NCBI GenBank assembly: GCA_043764895.1
Contig: JAYUJY010000115.1
Coordinates: forward strand, 1-64,000
Direction of reading: 5' to 3'
Origin: JAAFJU01 sp043764895
Lineage (GTDB): Bacteria; Cyanobacteriota; Cyanobacteriia; Leptolyngbyales; Leptolyngbyaceae
Length of the DNA stretch: 64,000 nt
Below are positions 15,495 to 25,241 of the stretch, piece by piece. Position numbers and translations under genes: made by a program. The notes under the pieces were generated by a model. The model searched no databases. It was not told the origin of the DNA and saw only the letters and a program-made list of their open reading frames with translations. Positions within the stretch are counted from its first letter, which is position 1. Every line of letters starts with the position of its first letter.

Positions 15495-17768
15495 TTACTT
15501 CAAACAGGTATAGCCCCCAGTCATTAGCTTAAGAGTTGTTCCGGCTGGACAATCTTTTTGGGTAATGCTGTTTTGAAGCGGTGACCCTCCAGAAGGCGGC
15601 GTAACGGTGGGGGGTGTAACACCCACTAAGAAGTTCGATCGAGGGAACGTGGCGTTATCGATCGCCACTCCGCCATTCCGTCCCACTGCGGGTAACGTCA
15701 CAAAACTATCGATCGCATTGTTCACGCCCCCGGCCACGGCAACAGAACTAACAGACGTCGTATTACCCGGATGGCCATTCGGTAGGATTAACTCTGGATG
15801 ATCAAAGGGCGCTTTTTCAAACAACACTCGACTATCCGTGAGTCCCTGTTCCATGAACACCACTAGATCCTGCTTTTGGGCTTCAGTTAGATTTAGTTTC
15901 TCAATGTCAGCATCCAAATCATTGATGTTCTGATCATGGAAATCACCGCCTCGGTTGTAGAATTCGACCACCTCCCGCAGTGTCCTTTGTCCGCCATTAT
16001 GGAAGTAGGGCGCGGTCAATGCGATGTTCCGAAGCGATGGTGTTTTGAAGGCACCATTGACCGCCACACGCTCGTTGGGTTGCAAGGGTCCTGTTACCGC
16101 ACCCCCTTCTCCAGGAACAGCAGGAGTTTGGCCTTGGACCTGTGCAAGTCGGGTCATGGAAAGTGGTTTACCAAAGGGATCGGTTCCCCCTAGCCCAATA
16201 TCCTCTAGGGTCTGACGGACGGCAATATTATAGAACCCGTTGTCATAGACCGCAGATGCACCATTGCCCATAATCATCCGCTCTAAGGGTTGATTACGAA
16301 CATTGCGAACAGAGGCTTTGGTCGTCTCAGCTCCGCCATGACAGTTAATACATTTGCCTTGGTTTTTAAAGACGTCTAACCCTCGCTTTTGCTGGGCATT
16401 TAAGGCGGAAGTTGTGCCACTGAGAAAGCGATCGAGTGGCGTATCGTTGGAGACGAGTGTTGACTCATACATTTGCACCGCTAAGCCAAAGAAAAGCGGG
16501 AAGTTGTAGTCAGAAAGCGTAAACTCATCCTCTAGCAATGGACGTCCCGGTGGCGCAACAAACGAAGCCGGATTACTGTTGGAATCCACTTTGACGATCA
16601 TGGCCGAGTTCCAATATTCTGGACGAAACGCTGCCCGAATCATAGCCGTATAGTTTTGATTGATCCCTTTTTGTGGGGACAAACTATACTGGCCCAACAC
16701 GCTGTCATCTTTAGCCACAGCCTGTTTGCCTAACGGGGTCAGAAGGGTCAGCTTCCGCCCTAGTTTCATTGAGTTATAAGCGAAGCGGGCACCTAAGGTT
16801 GGGAACGATCGCCCTGCCGATGACATTTCAACTCTGCTCAGGGGCGGTCCTACCGCTTGAGACGAAAGTGAGGCATTATTTAAGCTAACTTGAACCGCTT
16901 GCAGTTGCGTCGATGAAACCGCTTTCACCACCCGCGCATTCGCATCCCGATTTCCAAAGGGATTGCGCCCATTGAATTCATGTTGCGCTCGTCCATCCCA
17001 GAAGTTACGGTAATTGAACACCGCATTGATCGTACTAGGCGAATTTCGGGGCGGTACTTTGCGGACATTGGCATTACCGACGCGAAACCCATCGAGATCG
17101 CTCTTGAACGTCACAATATCCGTTCCATCTGGATTTTGACCGTTGAAGACCCCCTCAAAAACGCCTTGGGATGAGGTGACATCATTGGCATCAGCAATCA
17201 CGGATGAGTTACGATCGTCCACATTAGACAATTTATGGAACGGATAGTCTGTTGCTATCAGTTGATAGTTTGGACCCCCGCCAATCTGGAATCCATTTGC
17301 GCCACCCGGTAATTGAGTGAGCAGCCCTGGACTAATCTGATTTTTGGAGCGATTATCAGCTCCCGCATGGAAATGGCACGTTGCGCAGGACTGAACACTA
17401 TCACTCCCCACTTGCACATCCCAAAAGAGAGCCTTCCCAAGTTCAATAACCTTTGTTTTGTTGGCGACAAACTGAGTTAGATTATCTGGCTCTGGAACTG
17501 GAATACTACTGAGGGGAGCAAGATCAGATGGCATCGGTGTCAGTTGAGCCGAGGCCCATTGTCCCGTCAACACCGCGATCGTAACGGTAATGGCGATCGC
17601 CATCACTTTTGGGCTTTTCTTAAGAAGAATGGAACGTCCAGCCCAATCACTTCCGATCAGTCTTCTCCACTCAGGTATCGGCCAGAAACTAGCGTAATTC
17701 GCAAACTTACCTCGAAACAGAAACAACAGCACTGAAATTTCTAGCAACAGAAATACGGCGGAATTCAT
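15495..17768 (-). CDS. Diheme cytochrome c peroxidase/MauG-family protein
   Basis: The 757-residue protein has two CxxCH haem c sites, SCATCHFHAGADNR and KCINCHGGAET, as in bacterial diheme peroxidases and MauG-like enzymes. The family fold recurs around them (FWDVQVGSDSVQSC before haem 1; KTPSLRNIALTAPYFHNGG before the C-terminal region). The N-terminus holds a membrane segment and, near residue 56, a second signal-like stretch (MAIAITVTIAVLTGQWASAQ), so the true start could be there, giving a secreted protein of about 700 residues. It is longer than classical cytochrome c peroxidases because of inserts and a Pro/Gly-rich tail. Substrate is unknown: peroxide, or a partner protein as in MauG. 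Confidence 0.8.
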   Translation of the reverse strand: MNSAVFLLLEISVLLFLFRGKFANYASFWPIPEWRRLIGSDWAGRSILLKKSPKVMAIAITVTIAVLTGQWASAQLTPMPSDLAPLSSIPVPEPDNLTQFVANKTKVIELGKALFWDVQVGSDSVQSCATCHFHAGADNRSKNQISPGLLTQLPGGANGFQIGGGPNYQLIATDYPFHKLSNVDDRNSSVIADANDVTSSQGVFEGVFNGQNPDGTDIVTFKSDLDGFRVGNANVRKVPPRNSPSTINAVFNYRNFWDGRAQHEFNGRNPFGNRDANARVVKAVSSTQLQAVQVSLNNASLSSQAVGPPLSRVEMSSAGRSFPTLGARFAYNSMKLGRKLTLLTPLGKQAVAKDDSVLGQYSLSPQKGINQNYTAMIRAAFRPEYWNSAMIVKVDSNSNPASFVAPPGRPLLEDEFTLSDYNFPLFFGLAVQMYESTLVSNDTPLDRFLSGTTSALNAQQKRGLDVFKNQGKCINCHGGAETTKASVRNVRNQPLERMIMGNGASAVYDNGFYNIAVRQTLEDIGLGGTDPFGKPLSMTRLAQVQGQTPAVPGEGGAVTGPLQPNERVAVNGAFKTPSLRNIALTAPYFHNGGQRTLREVVEFYNRGGDFHDQNINDLDADIEKLNLTEAQKQDLVVFMEQGLTDSRVLFEKAPFDHPELILPNGHPGNTTSVSSVAVAGGVNNAIDSFVTLPAVGRNGGVAIDNATFPRSNFLVGVTPPTVTPPSGGSPLQNSITQKDCPAGTTLKLMTGGYTCLK

Positions 17769-18795
17769 GGCATGTATTCTCTGAAATTTTGTAATATTTT
17801 ATAGTAGATTGTAATTGATTCTTCAACAAATAGTTGCCAACTTGGCAGATCCATTTTATTACTAACAAATGATTTAGAGTGTTTTTGCGATCGCCCTTTC
17901 CCTAATCCTCAGAAGAAAAATCTGTCTCCAAAATTCACGATCGACACTACGATTGGCTGAGTCTACAACAGCGCAAATTAATAATCCAGAGACCGATCGC
18001 GTAAGTTTTACCCCAGCAATTGCATTACTCTTCACCCTAAACGACTGTAATAACCCAAGCAATCCCAATGGCCCAACGATCGGGACTTTTGGAACTGTTC
18101 CCAATACAGCTTTTAATAGTACTCAGTTTTTCCAATAACCTATCTAAGCAATGGTACGCCCAAGAACAGATCAATTTTCAGTTGGTACGCTACTGAGTAT
18201 CAGTTTACACTGACACTTATTCAATGGTTTACTTGGAGTTAATGAGTTGGCTTCAAATAGATACAGTTCAAAAACAAACTCTATTCACCTATTTTGTTAA
18301 GACAAAAATTTGCAATTATGCTATGATTTAAAAGAATTGAAAATTTGTTAAGGACGTAACCAAAAATACATATATTCAGAAGTCAGATCAGTTTGCGGAA
18401 GTAAGCTAATGTGAATGGCTGGCTGCCTGAAATGTCTACTCCTGAGACTCTATGCAGGACTCAAGTCCGGAAATCATCTATGGAAACCCCAAACTTTTGG
18501 TCGCGATCGGAAAAGTTTGGGGAAAGGTTGTTGAATAAACGTCAGAAATCCGCTAAGCTTATTTCCAGGTATTCAGAGACTTGCATTCATTGCATGACTT
18601 AACCTTACGCCTACGAATTCCAAGGATAAAGTTTAATTTATTCTTAACGACTGGGTGAGAGGGTTTGTTGTGGCTGTTTCTTTCAATGGGATAGCTTTGT
18701 AATCTAGTGCCGATGAATCTTTTCAGAGGATTTATGATTTCTCAGTGCTCTGAATCCTAATGTTTACATCACACCACACAGCAGCATAGAGATTT
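17769..18795. other. Long intergenic region upstream of the MAA cluster
   Basis: About 1 kb lies between divergent genes. 17953-18138 (plus strand, TTG start) is a short open frame without a convincing ribosome binding site (PAIALLFTLNDCNNPSN); it may be a fragment of a lost gene. A perfect 12-bp inverted repeat (CCCCAAACTTTT, 18487-18498; AAAAGTTTGGGG, 18511-18522) sits inside; no U-run follows on either strand. The last 200 bp must hold the mysA promoter, but I see no clear -35/-10 pair. No RNA gene was recognised. Confidence 0.45.
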
Positions 18796-20028
18796 ATGGG
18801 TGACATTCAGGCGACGTTTACATCAACTGATCGTGCTTTTCATATTGAAGGATACGAGAAAATTGACTTCAGTCTACTCTACGTAGATGGTGCTTTCAAG
18901 CTTGAGAATCCTGAGATTGCGGATAGCTACCGCCAATTTGGGCGTTGTTTGATGGTTGTTGATGCGACCGTATATGGCTTGTACGGCGATCAGATGCGGG
19001 ACTATTTCAAGCATTATGAGATTGATTTGACGGTTTTCCCGGTCGCAATCAAGGAACCAGACAAAACCTTGCGATCGTTTGAAAAAATCATTGATGCTTT
19101 TGCTGATTTTGGCCTAGTTCGTAAGGAACCTGTGCTCGTCGTAGGCGGCGGACTAACGACCGACGTCGCGGGTTTCGCCTGTTCGTCCTATCGTCGTCGC
19201 ACTAATTACATCCGTGTTCCGACCTCGCTTATTGGTCTAATTGATGCCAGTGTGGCGATCAAAGTTGCGGTGAATCATGGCAAGTTGAAAAACCGTTTGG
19301 GTGCTTACCATGCGTCTAAAAAGGTCATTCTAGACTTCTCCTTTTTGAAGACAGTACCGATCGGTCAAATCCGAAATGGTATGGCTGAACTCATCAAAAT
19401 TGCAGTCGTGGGTAATAAGGAAATCTTTGAACTTTTGGAGAGCCATGGTGAGGCGCTTCTGAAAAGCCATTTTGGCTATGTCAATGGCACCCCTGACCTG
19501 CTCAAGATTTCACACCAGTTGACGCACAATGCGATCGATTCGATGCTGAAGCTAGAAGTGCCAAACTTGCATGAACTCGACCTCGATCGAGTGATTGCCT
19601 ACGGTCACACCTGGAGTCCGACGCTGGAGTTGAAGCCAGAAATCCCGATGTTCCATGGTCACAGTGTTGCGATCGATATGGCATTTTCGGCGACGATCGC
19701 GCAGCAGCGAGGCTATATCTCAATCCTCGATCGCGATCGGATTTTGGGCTTAATGAGTCGGTTAGGACTGGCGATTGATAGTCCTTATCTCACGTCTGAA
19801 CTACTCTGGAAAGCCACCGAGTCCATTAGCCGAACTCGCGATGGACTTCAGAGAGCCGCAGCTCCCTGCCCGATCGGAAGCTGTCGATTCATGAATGACT
19901 TAACGCGCACTGAATTGGACGCGGCACTTATTGTTCACCGCGAACTCTGTCAGCTCCATCCGCGCGGCGGCAACGGCGAAGATATGTACGTCTCGTTAGA
20001 CCGAATGCCTGTTGCTGTGGGAGCTTAA
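18796..20028 (+). CDS. mysA: Demethyl-4-deoxygadusol synthase MysA
   Basis: MysA is a sugar-phosphate cyclase of the 3-dehydroquinate synthase superfamily that makes demethyl-4-deoxygadusol from sedoheptulose 7-phosphate. The 410-residue protein has the NAD-binding loop (VLVVGGGLTTDVAGF), the SYRRRTNYIRVPTSLIG segment, the metal-ligand region (GMAELIKIA, later HGHSVAID) and the YGHTWSPTLEL block characteristic of the cyclase family that includes the MAA enzyme. It opens the five-gene cluster and is followed 2 bp later by mysB. Sugar-phosphate cyclases differ in specificity; the MAA context decides the call. Confidence 0.95.
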   Translation: MGDIQATFTSTDRAFHIEGYEKIDFSLLYVDGAFKLENPEIADSYRQFGRCLMVVDATVYGLYGDQMRDYFKHYEIDLTVFPVAIKEPDKTLRSFEKIIDAFADFGLVRKEPVLVVGGGLTTDVAGFACSSYRRRTNYIRVPTSLIGLIDASVAIKVAVNHGKLKNRLGAYHASKKVILDFSFLKTVPIGQIRNGMAELIKIAVVGNKEIFELLESHGEALLKSHFGYVNGTPDLLKISHQLTHNAIDSMLKLEVPNLHELDLDRVIAYGHTWSPTLELKPEIPMFHGHSVAIDMAFSATIAQQRGYISILDRDRILGLMSRLGLAIDSPYLTSELLWKATESISRTRDGLQRAAAPCPIGSCRFMNDLTRTELDAALIVHRELCQLHPRGGNGEDMYVSLDRMPVAVGA

Positions 20029-20030
20029 AT

Positions 20031-20831
20031 GTGAGACCTGTTACCCCAGTGGGAATCGTAGCCGCTAAGCTAGAGAGTCTTGTTCAGCAGGCTGCGATGA
20101 TTCAAACCCTTGACCCTGTTTTTAAGCGCGAACTTCAGCAGGCTTGTGACTTAGCGACCGGACTTGATCCCTATCTCGATCGATGTACGACTCCCGAATC
20201 TGATGCATTGGCCGCCCTCGTTCAGCGGACTCAAACGGAAGATTGGAGTCAGCGATTTTCTGATGGTGAAACGGTTCGTCATTTGGAACAAGAAATGCTG
20301 TCTGGCCATGTGGAAGGTCAGTTTTTAAAGTTTCTAGTTCGCTTAACTCGGGCAGAACGCATCTTAGAAATTGGCATGTTTACGGGATATTCAGCCTTGG
20401 CTATGGCGGAAGCACTTCCGATCGATGGTCAACTGGTTGCTTGCGAAGTGGATGCCTATGTTTCTGAATTTGCTCAGAAATGTTTTCATGAATCTTCTGT
20501 GGGTCACAAAATCACAGTGCATGTTGCGCCTGCATTGGACACGTTGAAGAAATTAGCGGCTTCTGGAACGATGTTTGATCTTGTTTTCATTGATGCGGAT
20601 AAACCTGGATATCTAGATTATCTCGACATCTTGTTGAAGACGTCACTCCTTAGCTCCAATGGCCTAATTTGCGTTGACAATACACTCATGCAAGGGCAGC
20701 CCTATCTAACTGGAGCAACACCTAATGGAGCGGCGATCGCGCACTTTAATGAGGTGGTTGCTGATGATCCTCGGGTTGAGCAGGTGCTGTTACCGCTTCG
20801 AGATGGGCTGACCTTAATCCGACGCGCGTAA
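20031..20831 (+). CDS. mysB: O-methyltransferase MysB
   Basis: MysB is an SAM-dependent O-methyltransferase that converts demethyl-4-deoxygadusol to 4-deoxygadusol. The 266-residue protein has the SAM-binding GxG motif (RILEIGMFTGYSALAMAEAL), an acidic loop (VACEVDAYVSEF), and FDLVFIDADKPGYLDYLDIL typical of CCoAOMT-type methyltransferases. I accept the GTG at 20031, 2 bp after mysA's stop, because the next residues (RPVTPVGIVAAKLESLV) are conserved in MysB; the first internal ATG would delete them. It is translationally coupled to mysA. Confidence 0.93.
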   Translation: MRPVTPVGIVAAKLESLVQQAAMIQTLDPVFKRELQQACDLATGLDPYLDRCTTPESDALAALVQRTQTEDWSQRFSDGETVRHLEQEMLSGHVEGQFLKFLVRLTRAERILEIGMFTGYSALAMAEALPIDGQLVACEVDAYVSEFAQKCFHESSVGHKITVHVAPALDTLKKLAASGTMFDLVFIDADKPGYLDYLDILLKTSLLSSNGLICVDNTLMQGQPYLTGATPNGAAIAHFNEVVADDPRVEQVLLPLRDGLTLIRRA

Positions 20832-20944
20832 TTTACATGGCCTGGGTTTCTCTGTGATACGGATCAAGTTCACGATCAAATTCACAGTGAAATTCAGGCT
20901 TTTTAGACATTAATTTTTTGAACGTTATTTTAGACGTTAATTTT

Positions 20945-22345
20945 ATGGGAAATCAAGGCTTGACGACCGATCAATCAATAGATCAATCAATAGATCAATC
21001 AACAGACCAGTCAATTCTTAAAATAAGATTAAAGACAAGTGCAACACTGTTGTTATTGTTACTCGCATTGCCACTCAATCTTACGCTAACCTCAATAGCA
21101 TTACTCATCGCCCTACTCACTAAGCCCCTTAAGACTAAAGTCGTCGCTTCGTCGCCCCAGACTGTTCTCATCAGCGGCGGAAAAATGACCAAGGCGTTAC
21201 AGCTTGCACGATCGTTTAAGCAGGCGGGGCATCGAGTCATTTTGGTCGAAGCACATAAGTATTGGCTAACTGGGCATCGATATTCTTGGGCGATCGATCG
21301 TTTTTATACGGTCCCTAATCCTGATCACCCGGACTATCCGCAGGCACTGCTATCGATCGTTCAGCGCGAGAACGTCGATGTTTATGTTCCGGTTTGTAGT
21401 CCTGTTTCTAGTTACTACGATGCAGTGGTTCAATCCATTCTCTCTCCTCATTGCAGCGTCATGCATGTTAATGTGGAAACCCTCCAACGACTAGATGATA
21501 AGTACACTTTTGCAGCGGCAGCAGAATCTTTTGAGTTGCGTGTTCCTCAGTCTTACCTAATTACTGATCCTCAGCAAGTTATTGACTTTGACTTCACAGG
21601 AGCTGCGCGGAAGTTTATTATCAAAAGCATTCCCTACGATTCTGTCCGGCGACTAGACTTAACAAAATTACCATGCAAAACGATCGCTGAAACGGCTGCA
21701 TTTGTAAACAGTTTGCCGATTTCTAAGCAGAAACCTTGGATTATGCAGGAGTACATTCCAGGTCAGGAGTATTGCACCCATAGTACCGTTCGGGAGGGTC
21801 ATCTTCAGCTCCATTGCTGCTGTGAATCTTCGGCCTTTCAAGTTAATTATGAGTCTATCAGTAGACCTGATATTGAGGCGTGGATTCGGACCTTTACTAA
21901 GCACTTAAAGCTAACGGGTCAAGTCTCCTTTGATTTCATTCAAGCCGATGATGACGGTGAGATTTATGCGATCGAGTGCAATCCACGCACACACTCCGCC
22001 ATTACGATGTTTTACAATCACCCTGATGTTGCTAAGGCTTATTTAGAGAAAGAACCGCTAGCGTTGACCGTTCAGCCCTTAGCAACAAGCCGCAGCACTT
22101 ACTGGACCTATCACGAAATTTGGCGATTAGTGACGCATTTGTGGTCTCCAGCGCAGACCTGGAAACGGTTACAGATTATTTTTCAAGGAAAAGACGCTAT
22201 TTTTGAATGGGATGATCCACTTCCATTTTTGATGGTGCATCATTGGCACATTCCACTGCTGCTGATCAAAAATTTACGTTATCCGAAGCCCTGGATTCGG
22301 ATTGATTTTAACATTGGTAAACTAGTAGAAATTGGAGGAGATTAG
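20945..22345 (+). CDS. mysC: ATP-grasp ligase MysC
   Basis: MysC joins glycine to 4-deoxygadusol in an ATP-dependent step to form mycosporine-glycine. The 466-residue protein has an N-terminal hydrophobic stretch (ATLLLLLLALPLNLTLTSIALL), an ATP-grasp domain (YIPGQEYCTHSTV; VSFDFIQADDDGEIYAIECNPR) and a C-terminal region close to MysC (YWTYHEIWRLVTHLW). I take the ATG at 20945; an earlier TTG would add nine residues. The start region holds a 12-bp tandem repeat (about 20969-21016) that encodes DQSI/DQST repeats, absent from the conserved fold. Stop lies 4 bp before mysD. Confidence 0.94.
   Translation: MGNQGLTTDQSIDQSIDQSTDQSILKIRLKTSATLLLLLLALPLNLTLTSIALLIALLTKPLKTKVVASSPQTVLISGGKMTKALQLARSFKQAGHRVILVEAHKYWLTGHRYSWAIDRFYTVPNPDHPDYPQALLSIVQRENVDVYVPVCSPVSSYYDAVVQSILSPHCSVMHVNVETLQRLDDKYTFAAAAESFELRVPQSYLITDPQQVIDFDFTGAARKFIIKSIPYDSVRRLDLTKLPCKTIAETAAFVNSLPISKQKPWIMQEYIPGQEYCTHSTVREGHLQLHCCCESSAFQVNYESISRPDIEAWIRTFTKHLKLTGQVSFDFIQADDDGEIYAIECNPRTHSAITMFYNHPDVAKAYLEKEPLALTVQPLATSRSTYWTYHEIWRLVTHLWSPAQTWKRLQIIFQGKDAIFEWDDPLPFLMVHHWHIPLLLIKNLRYPKPWIRIDFNIGKLVEIGGD
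20969..21016 (+). repeat. 12-bp tandem repeat in mysC 5' end
   Basis: Four copies of GATCAATCAATA (the last two altered) encode DQSI/DQST repeats in the N-terminus of MysC. The variation between copies is by single bases, so copy number could vary without breaking the frame. Confidence 0.9.
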
Positions 22346-22349
22346 AGCG

Positions 22350-23381
22350 ATGTCAGTACTGCGAGTTTTACATTTGGTGGGTTCGGCTGTCGATGATTTT
22401 TATTGTGACTTATCGCGACTTTACGCCCAAGGTTGTTTGGACAATACTGCCAATCCTGAACGATATGAATTTCACATTGCCTACATCACCCCCGATCGAA
22501 AATGGCGGTTTCTACCTGATCTAAGTCATGATTCGATCGCACAGACACCTCCATTATCTATTAGTGAAGCAGTCCAAACGATCGTCAATCTTAAGATTGA
22601 TATTATGGTGCCGCAGATGTTCTGCGTACCGGGAATGACGCAATACAGGGCGTTGTTTGACTTGCTTAGAATTCCCTATGTGGGCAACACGGCAGAGTTA
22701 ATGGCGCTCGTTGCAGATAAGGCGAAAACTAAGGCAGTGGTTGCGGCGGCTGGGGTCGTTGTGCCGCTGGGGGAAGTGCTCCGAAAAGACGATCGACCGT
22801 CGATTGAGTTTCCGGTGGTGATTAAGCCGATGAATGGGGATAATTCGATCGGCGTCTCGCTCGTCCACACTGTAGAAGACTTTGATGCGGCCTTTCAGAT
22901 TGCACTTTCACACACCGACGAAGTGCTCGTTGAAACCTTTATTCCCTTAGGTCGTGAAGTGCGCTGTGGAATTGTTGTTAATGCAGGTGAACTAGTCTGT
23001 TTGCCGCTGGAAGAGTATGCCCTAGATGCGACGACTCGCCCCATTCGGAGCTATGCGGATAAGCTAAAACAAGATGAAGCGGGAAATTTAGACTTTGCCG
23101 CCAAAGAAAGCACGCATTCCTGGATTGTGGATGCAACTGATCCGATTACAAAAGGCGTTTGGGATATGGCCCGAAAAGCTCATCTGGCGTTGGGGTGTCG
23201 TCATTACAGTTTGTTTGATTTTCGCATCGATCCCCAAGGCGATCCGTGGTTTTTGGAAGCGGGTCTCTACTGTTCTTTTGCTGAATCTAGCGTAATTTCT
23301 GCGATGGTCGAAGCCTCCGGAACGTCTCTGGAAATATTTTTCGATCGGATGTTGCAAGATGTATTGAACGTCCATGTTTGA
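22350..23381 (+). CDS. mysD: D-Ala-D-Ala ligase-like MysD
   Basis: MysD adds a second amino acid (usually serine or threonine) to mycosporine-glycine, giving shinorine or porphyra-334. The 343-residue ATP-grasp protein begins MSVLRVLHLVGSAVDDFYCD and has KPMNGDNSIGVSLV, VLVETFIPLGREVRCGIVV and the C-terminal SLFDFRIDPQGDPWFLEAGL blocks of the D-Ala-D-Ala ligase superfamily. I choose the ATG at 22350, 9 bp after GGAGGAG, which lies within mysC's end. The cluster has mysD rather than the NRPS-like mysE, so a disubstituted MAA is predicted; which amino acid is used cannot be read from sequence. Confidence 0.92.
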   Translation: MSVLRVLHLVGSAVDDFYCDLSRLYAQGCLDNTANPERYEFHIAYITPDRKWRFLPDLSHDSIAQTPPLSISEAVQTIVNLKIDIMVPQMFCVPGMTQYRALFDLLRIPYVGNTAELMALVADKAKTKAVVAAAGVVVPLGEVLRKDDRPSIEFPVVIKPMNGDNSIGVSLVHTVEDFDAAFQIALSHTDEVLVETFIPLGREVRCGIVVNAGELVCLPLEEYALDATTRPIRSYADKLKQDEAGNLDFAAKESTHSWIVDATDPITKGVWDMARKAHLALGCRHYSLFDFRIDPQGDPWFLEAGLYCSFAESSVISAMVEASGTSLEIFFDRMLQDVLNVHV

Positions 23382-23434
23382 AAGGTCTACGTTTGAAAGG
23401 CTCTCAACCCAATCACCCTGGATCAATAAAAGCA

Positions 23435-25159
23435 ATGCAACGATTTAACCTAGTCATATTCAGACAGTTCTGGGCGATCGCACAGTCCTACTGGTCTAGT
23501 GAACAGAAGTGGCGAGCACGGGGTTTGCTTCTGGTGGTCATCGTCATGTCCTTGGGCTACACCGGACTAAGCGTGCTGCTCAATAACAAGCGAGGTGAAC
23601 TCATCTCCGCGCTATCGGCTCAAGATGAAGCTAGATTTTGGCAAACAATTGTTGTTTTTGCAGGAACATTGGTGCTTTACGCGCCGCTCTATGCCGGGTA
23701 TGTGTATCTGCGCGATCGCTTGGGATTGGAGTGGCGACAGTGGTTGACGAGCGATTTTATTGATCGTTATTTTGAAAATCGTGCCTTTTATCACATCAAT
23801 CATTCTGACATTGATAATCCAGATCAACGAATTACTGAAGATGTTAAGAATTTTACTCAAGAATCCCTAGTCATCCTTCTAGCATTGGTTGATTCGGTGT
23901 TGGCGATCGCCGCATTTAGCAGCGTTCTATGGGGAATTTCTAAGCCGTTAATTTTATTTTTGGTCGTGTATGCACTGGTGGGGACATTGACAACCATTGG
24001 AGTGTTTGGAAAACCTTTGATGGAAATTAACTTCAACCAGCTCAAGAAAGAAGCCGATTTTCGATTTAGTCTAGTAAGGGTGCGAGAAAACGCTGAAGCG
24101 ATCGCATTTTATCAAGGTGAAGCGTGCGAATCCGATCGAATTAAAACCCGATTTGGCGAGGTCTTTGAGAACTTCAAACGCTTAATTGTATGGGAACTCA
24201 ATCTCAACATCTTGACCAATGCTTATGAATTTATTCCCTTTATTTTGCCCGCGATCGTCGTAGCACCGGGAATTTTTGCAGGCGAGTTGGAGGTGGGAAA
24301 AGTGACGGAGGCTCAAGGAGCATTCATCCGAGTGTTTTTCTCACTAAACTTGATTGTAGCAAGGTTCCAATCGTTAACGACCTTTGGCGCTGGGGTCGAG
24401 CGACTGTATACCTTTTTGGCATCCTTTGAAACGGTGGCTGAAACGGATGGAAAAATCGAAGGCGTAGAACGAACAACAATAGAAACTCAATCGAGCGATC
24501 ATCTAGCCCTAGAGCACATGACCCTTCAAACGCCTAATGGCCAGCGAACATTAATTCAAGATCTATCGCTTGAGCTACCCGTAGGTGAAGGGCTGCTGGT
24601 ACGCGGGGTGAGTGGATGTGGAAAGAGTTCTTTGCTGAGGGCGATCGTAGGGCTATGGGATACGGGCACGGGGACAATAGTGCGTCCCCCATTGGAAGAT
24701 ATGCTGTTTCTACCCCAGCGGCCTTACATGATTTTGGGAACGCTACGAGATCAAATGGTGTATCCAAAAATGGATCTCTCGATCGAAGATTCACAGCTTA
24801 GGGATGTTTTAATTCAAGTTAATTTACCGGATTTAGAGCAGCGACATGGTGGATTTGACGCCGTAAAAAATTGGGCTGAGGTGCTATCTTTAGGAGAACA
24901 GCAGCGGCTTATTTTTGCCCGTTTGTTACTTAATAAACCCAGCTACGCAATTTTAGATGAAGCAACAAGTGCGCTTGATCCTAAGAATGAAAAGCATCTC
25001 TATCAGAAACTTCGAGAGTCCGGAATGACCTTTCTAAGCGTTGGACATCGGGAAAGTCTAAGCGATCATCACCAGCTTGTCTTAGATCTCTCCAGTGACA
25101 CGTCTTCTGGTGATGCAACGTGGTCAGTCAGTGCGTCAGTGCCGTTGGCCCAAGGATAA
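23435..25159 (+). CDS. ABC transporter (SbmA/BacA-like half transporter) in MAA cluster
   Basis: The 574-residue protein fuses a membrane domain (about residues 10-340, with several helices, e.g. LLLVVIVMSLGYTGLSVLL, VFAGTLVLYAPLYAGYVYL) to an ATPase with Walker A (GVSGCGKSS), a signature LSLGEQQR (Gly-to-Leu-Gly variation within the family) and Walker B (YAILDEATSALD). The layout fits the YddA/SbmA/BacA-type ABCD family. I prefer the ATG at 23435; an earlier TTG at 23378 overlaps mysD's stop. It closes the cluster and presumably moves a MAA or precursor, but no substrate is shown. Confidence 0.85.
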   Translation: MQRFNLVIFRQFWAIAQSYWSSEQKWRARGLLLVVIVMSLGYTGLSVLLNNKRGELISALSAQDEARFWQTIVVFAGTLVLYAPLYAGYVYLRDRLGLEWRQWLTSDFIDRYFENRAFYHINHSDIDNPDQRITEDVKNFTQESLVILLALVDSVLAIAAFSSVLWGISKPLILFLVVYALVGTLTTIGVFGKPLMEINFNQLKKEADFRFSLVRVRENAEAIAFYQGEACESDRIKTRFGEVFENFKRLIVWELNLNILTNAYEFIPFILPAIVVAPGIFAGELEVGKVTEAQGAFIRVFFSLNLIVARFQSLTTFGAGVERLYTFLASFETVAETDGKIEGVERTTIETQSSDHLALEHMTLQTPNGQRTLIQDLSLELPVGEGLLVRGVSGCGKSSLLRAIVGLWDTGTGTIVRPPLEDMLFLPQRPYMILGTLRDQMVYPKMDLSIEDSQLRDVLIQVNLPDLEQRHGGFDAVKNWAEVLSLGEQQRLIFARLLLNKPSYAILDEATSALDPKNEKHLYQKLRESGMTFLSVGHRESLSDHHQLVLDLSSDTSSGDATWSVSASVPLAQG

Positions 25160-25241
25160 AACGAGAAATTGAGTGAACCAAAGCCCTTTATCACAAAGCG
25201 ACCTACATACACCCATCGCTACAATCTCTGGAAGATAGATT

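Noticed and set aside
17953..18138. 61-residue plus-strand ORF
   Set aside because: It uses a TTG start, has no ribosome binding site and no recognisable family; kept only as a possible fragment.
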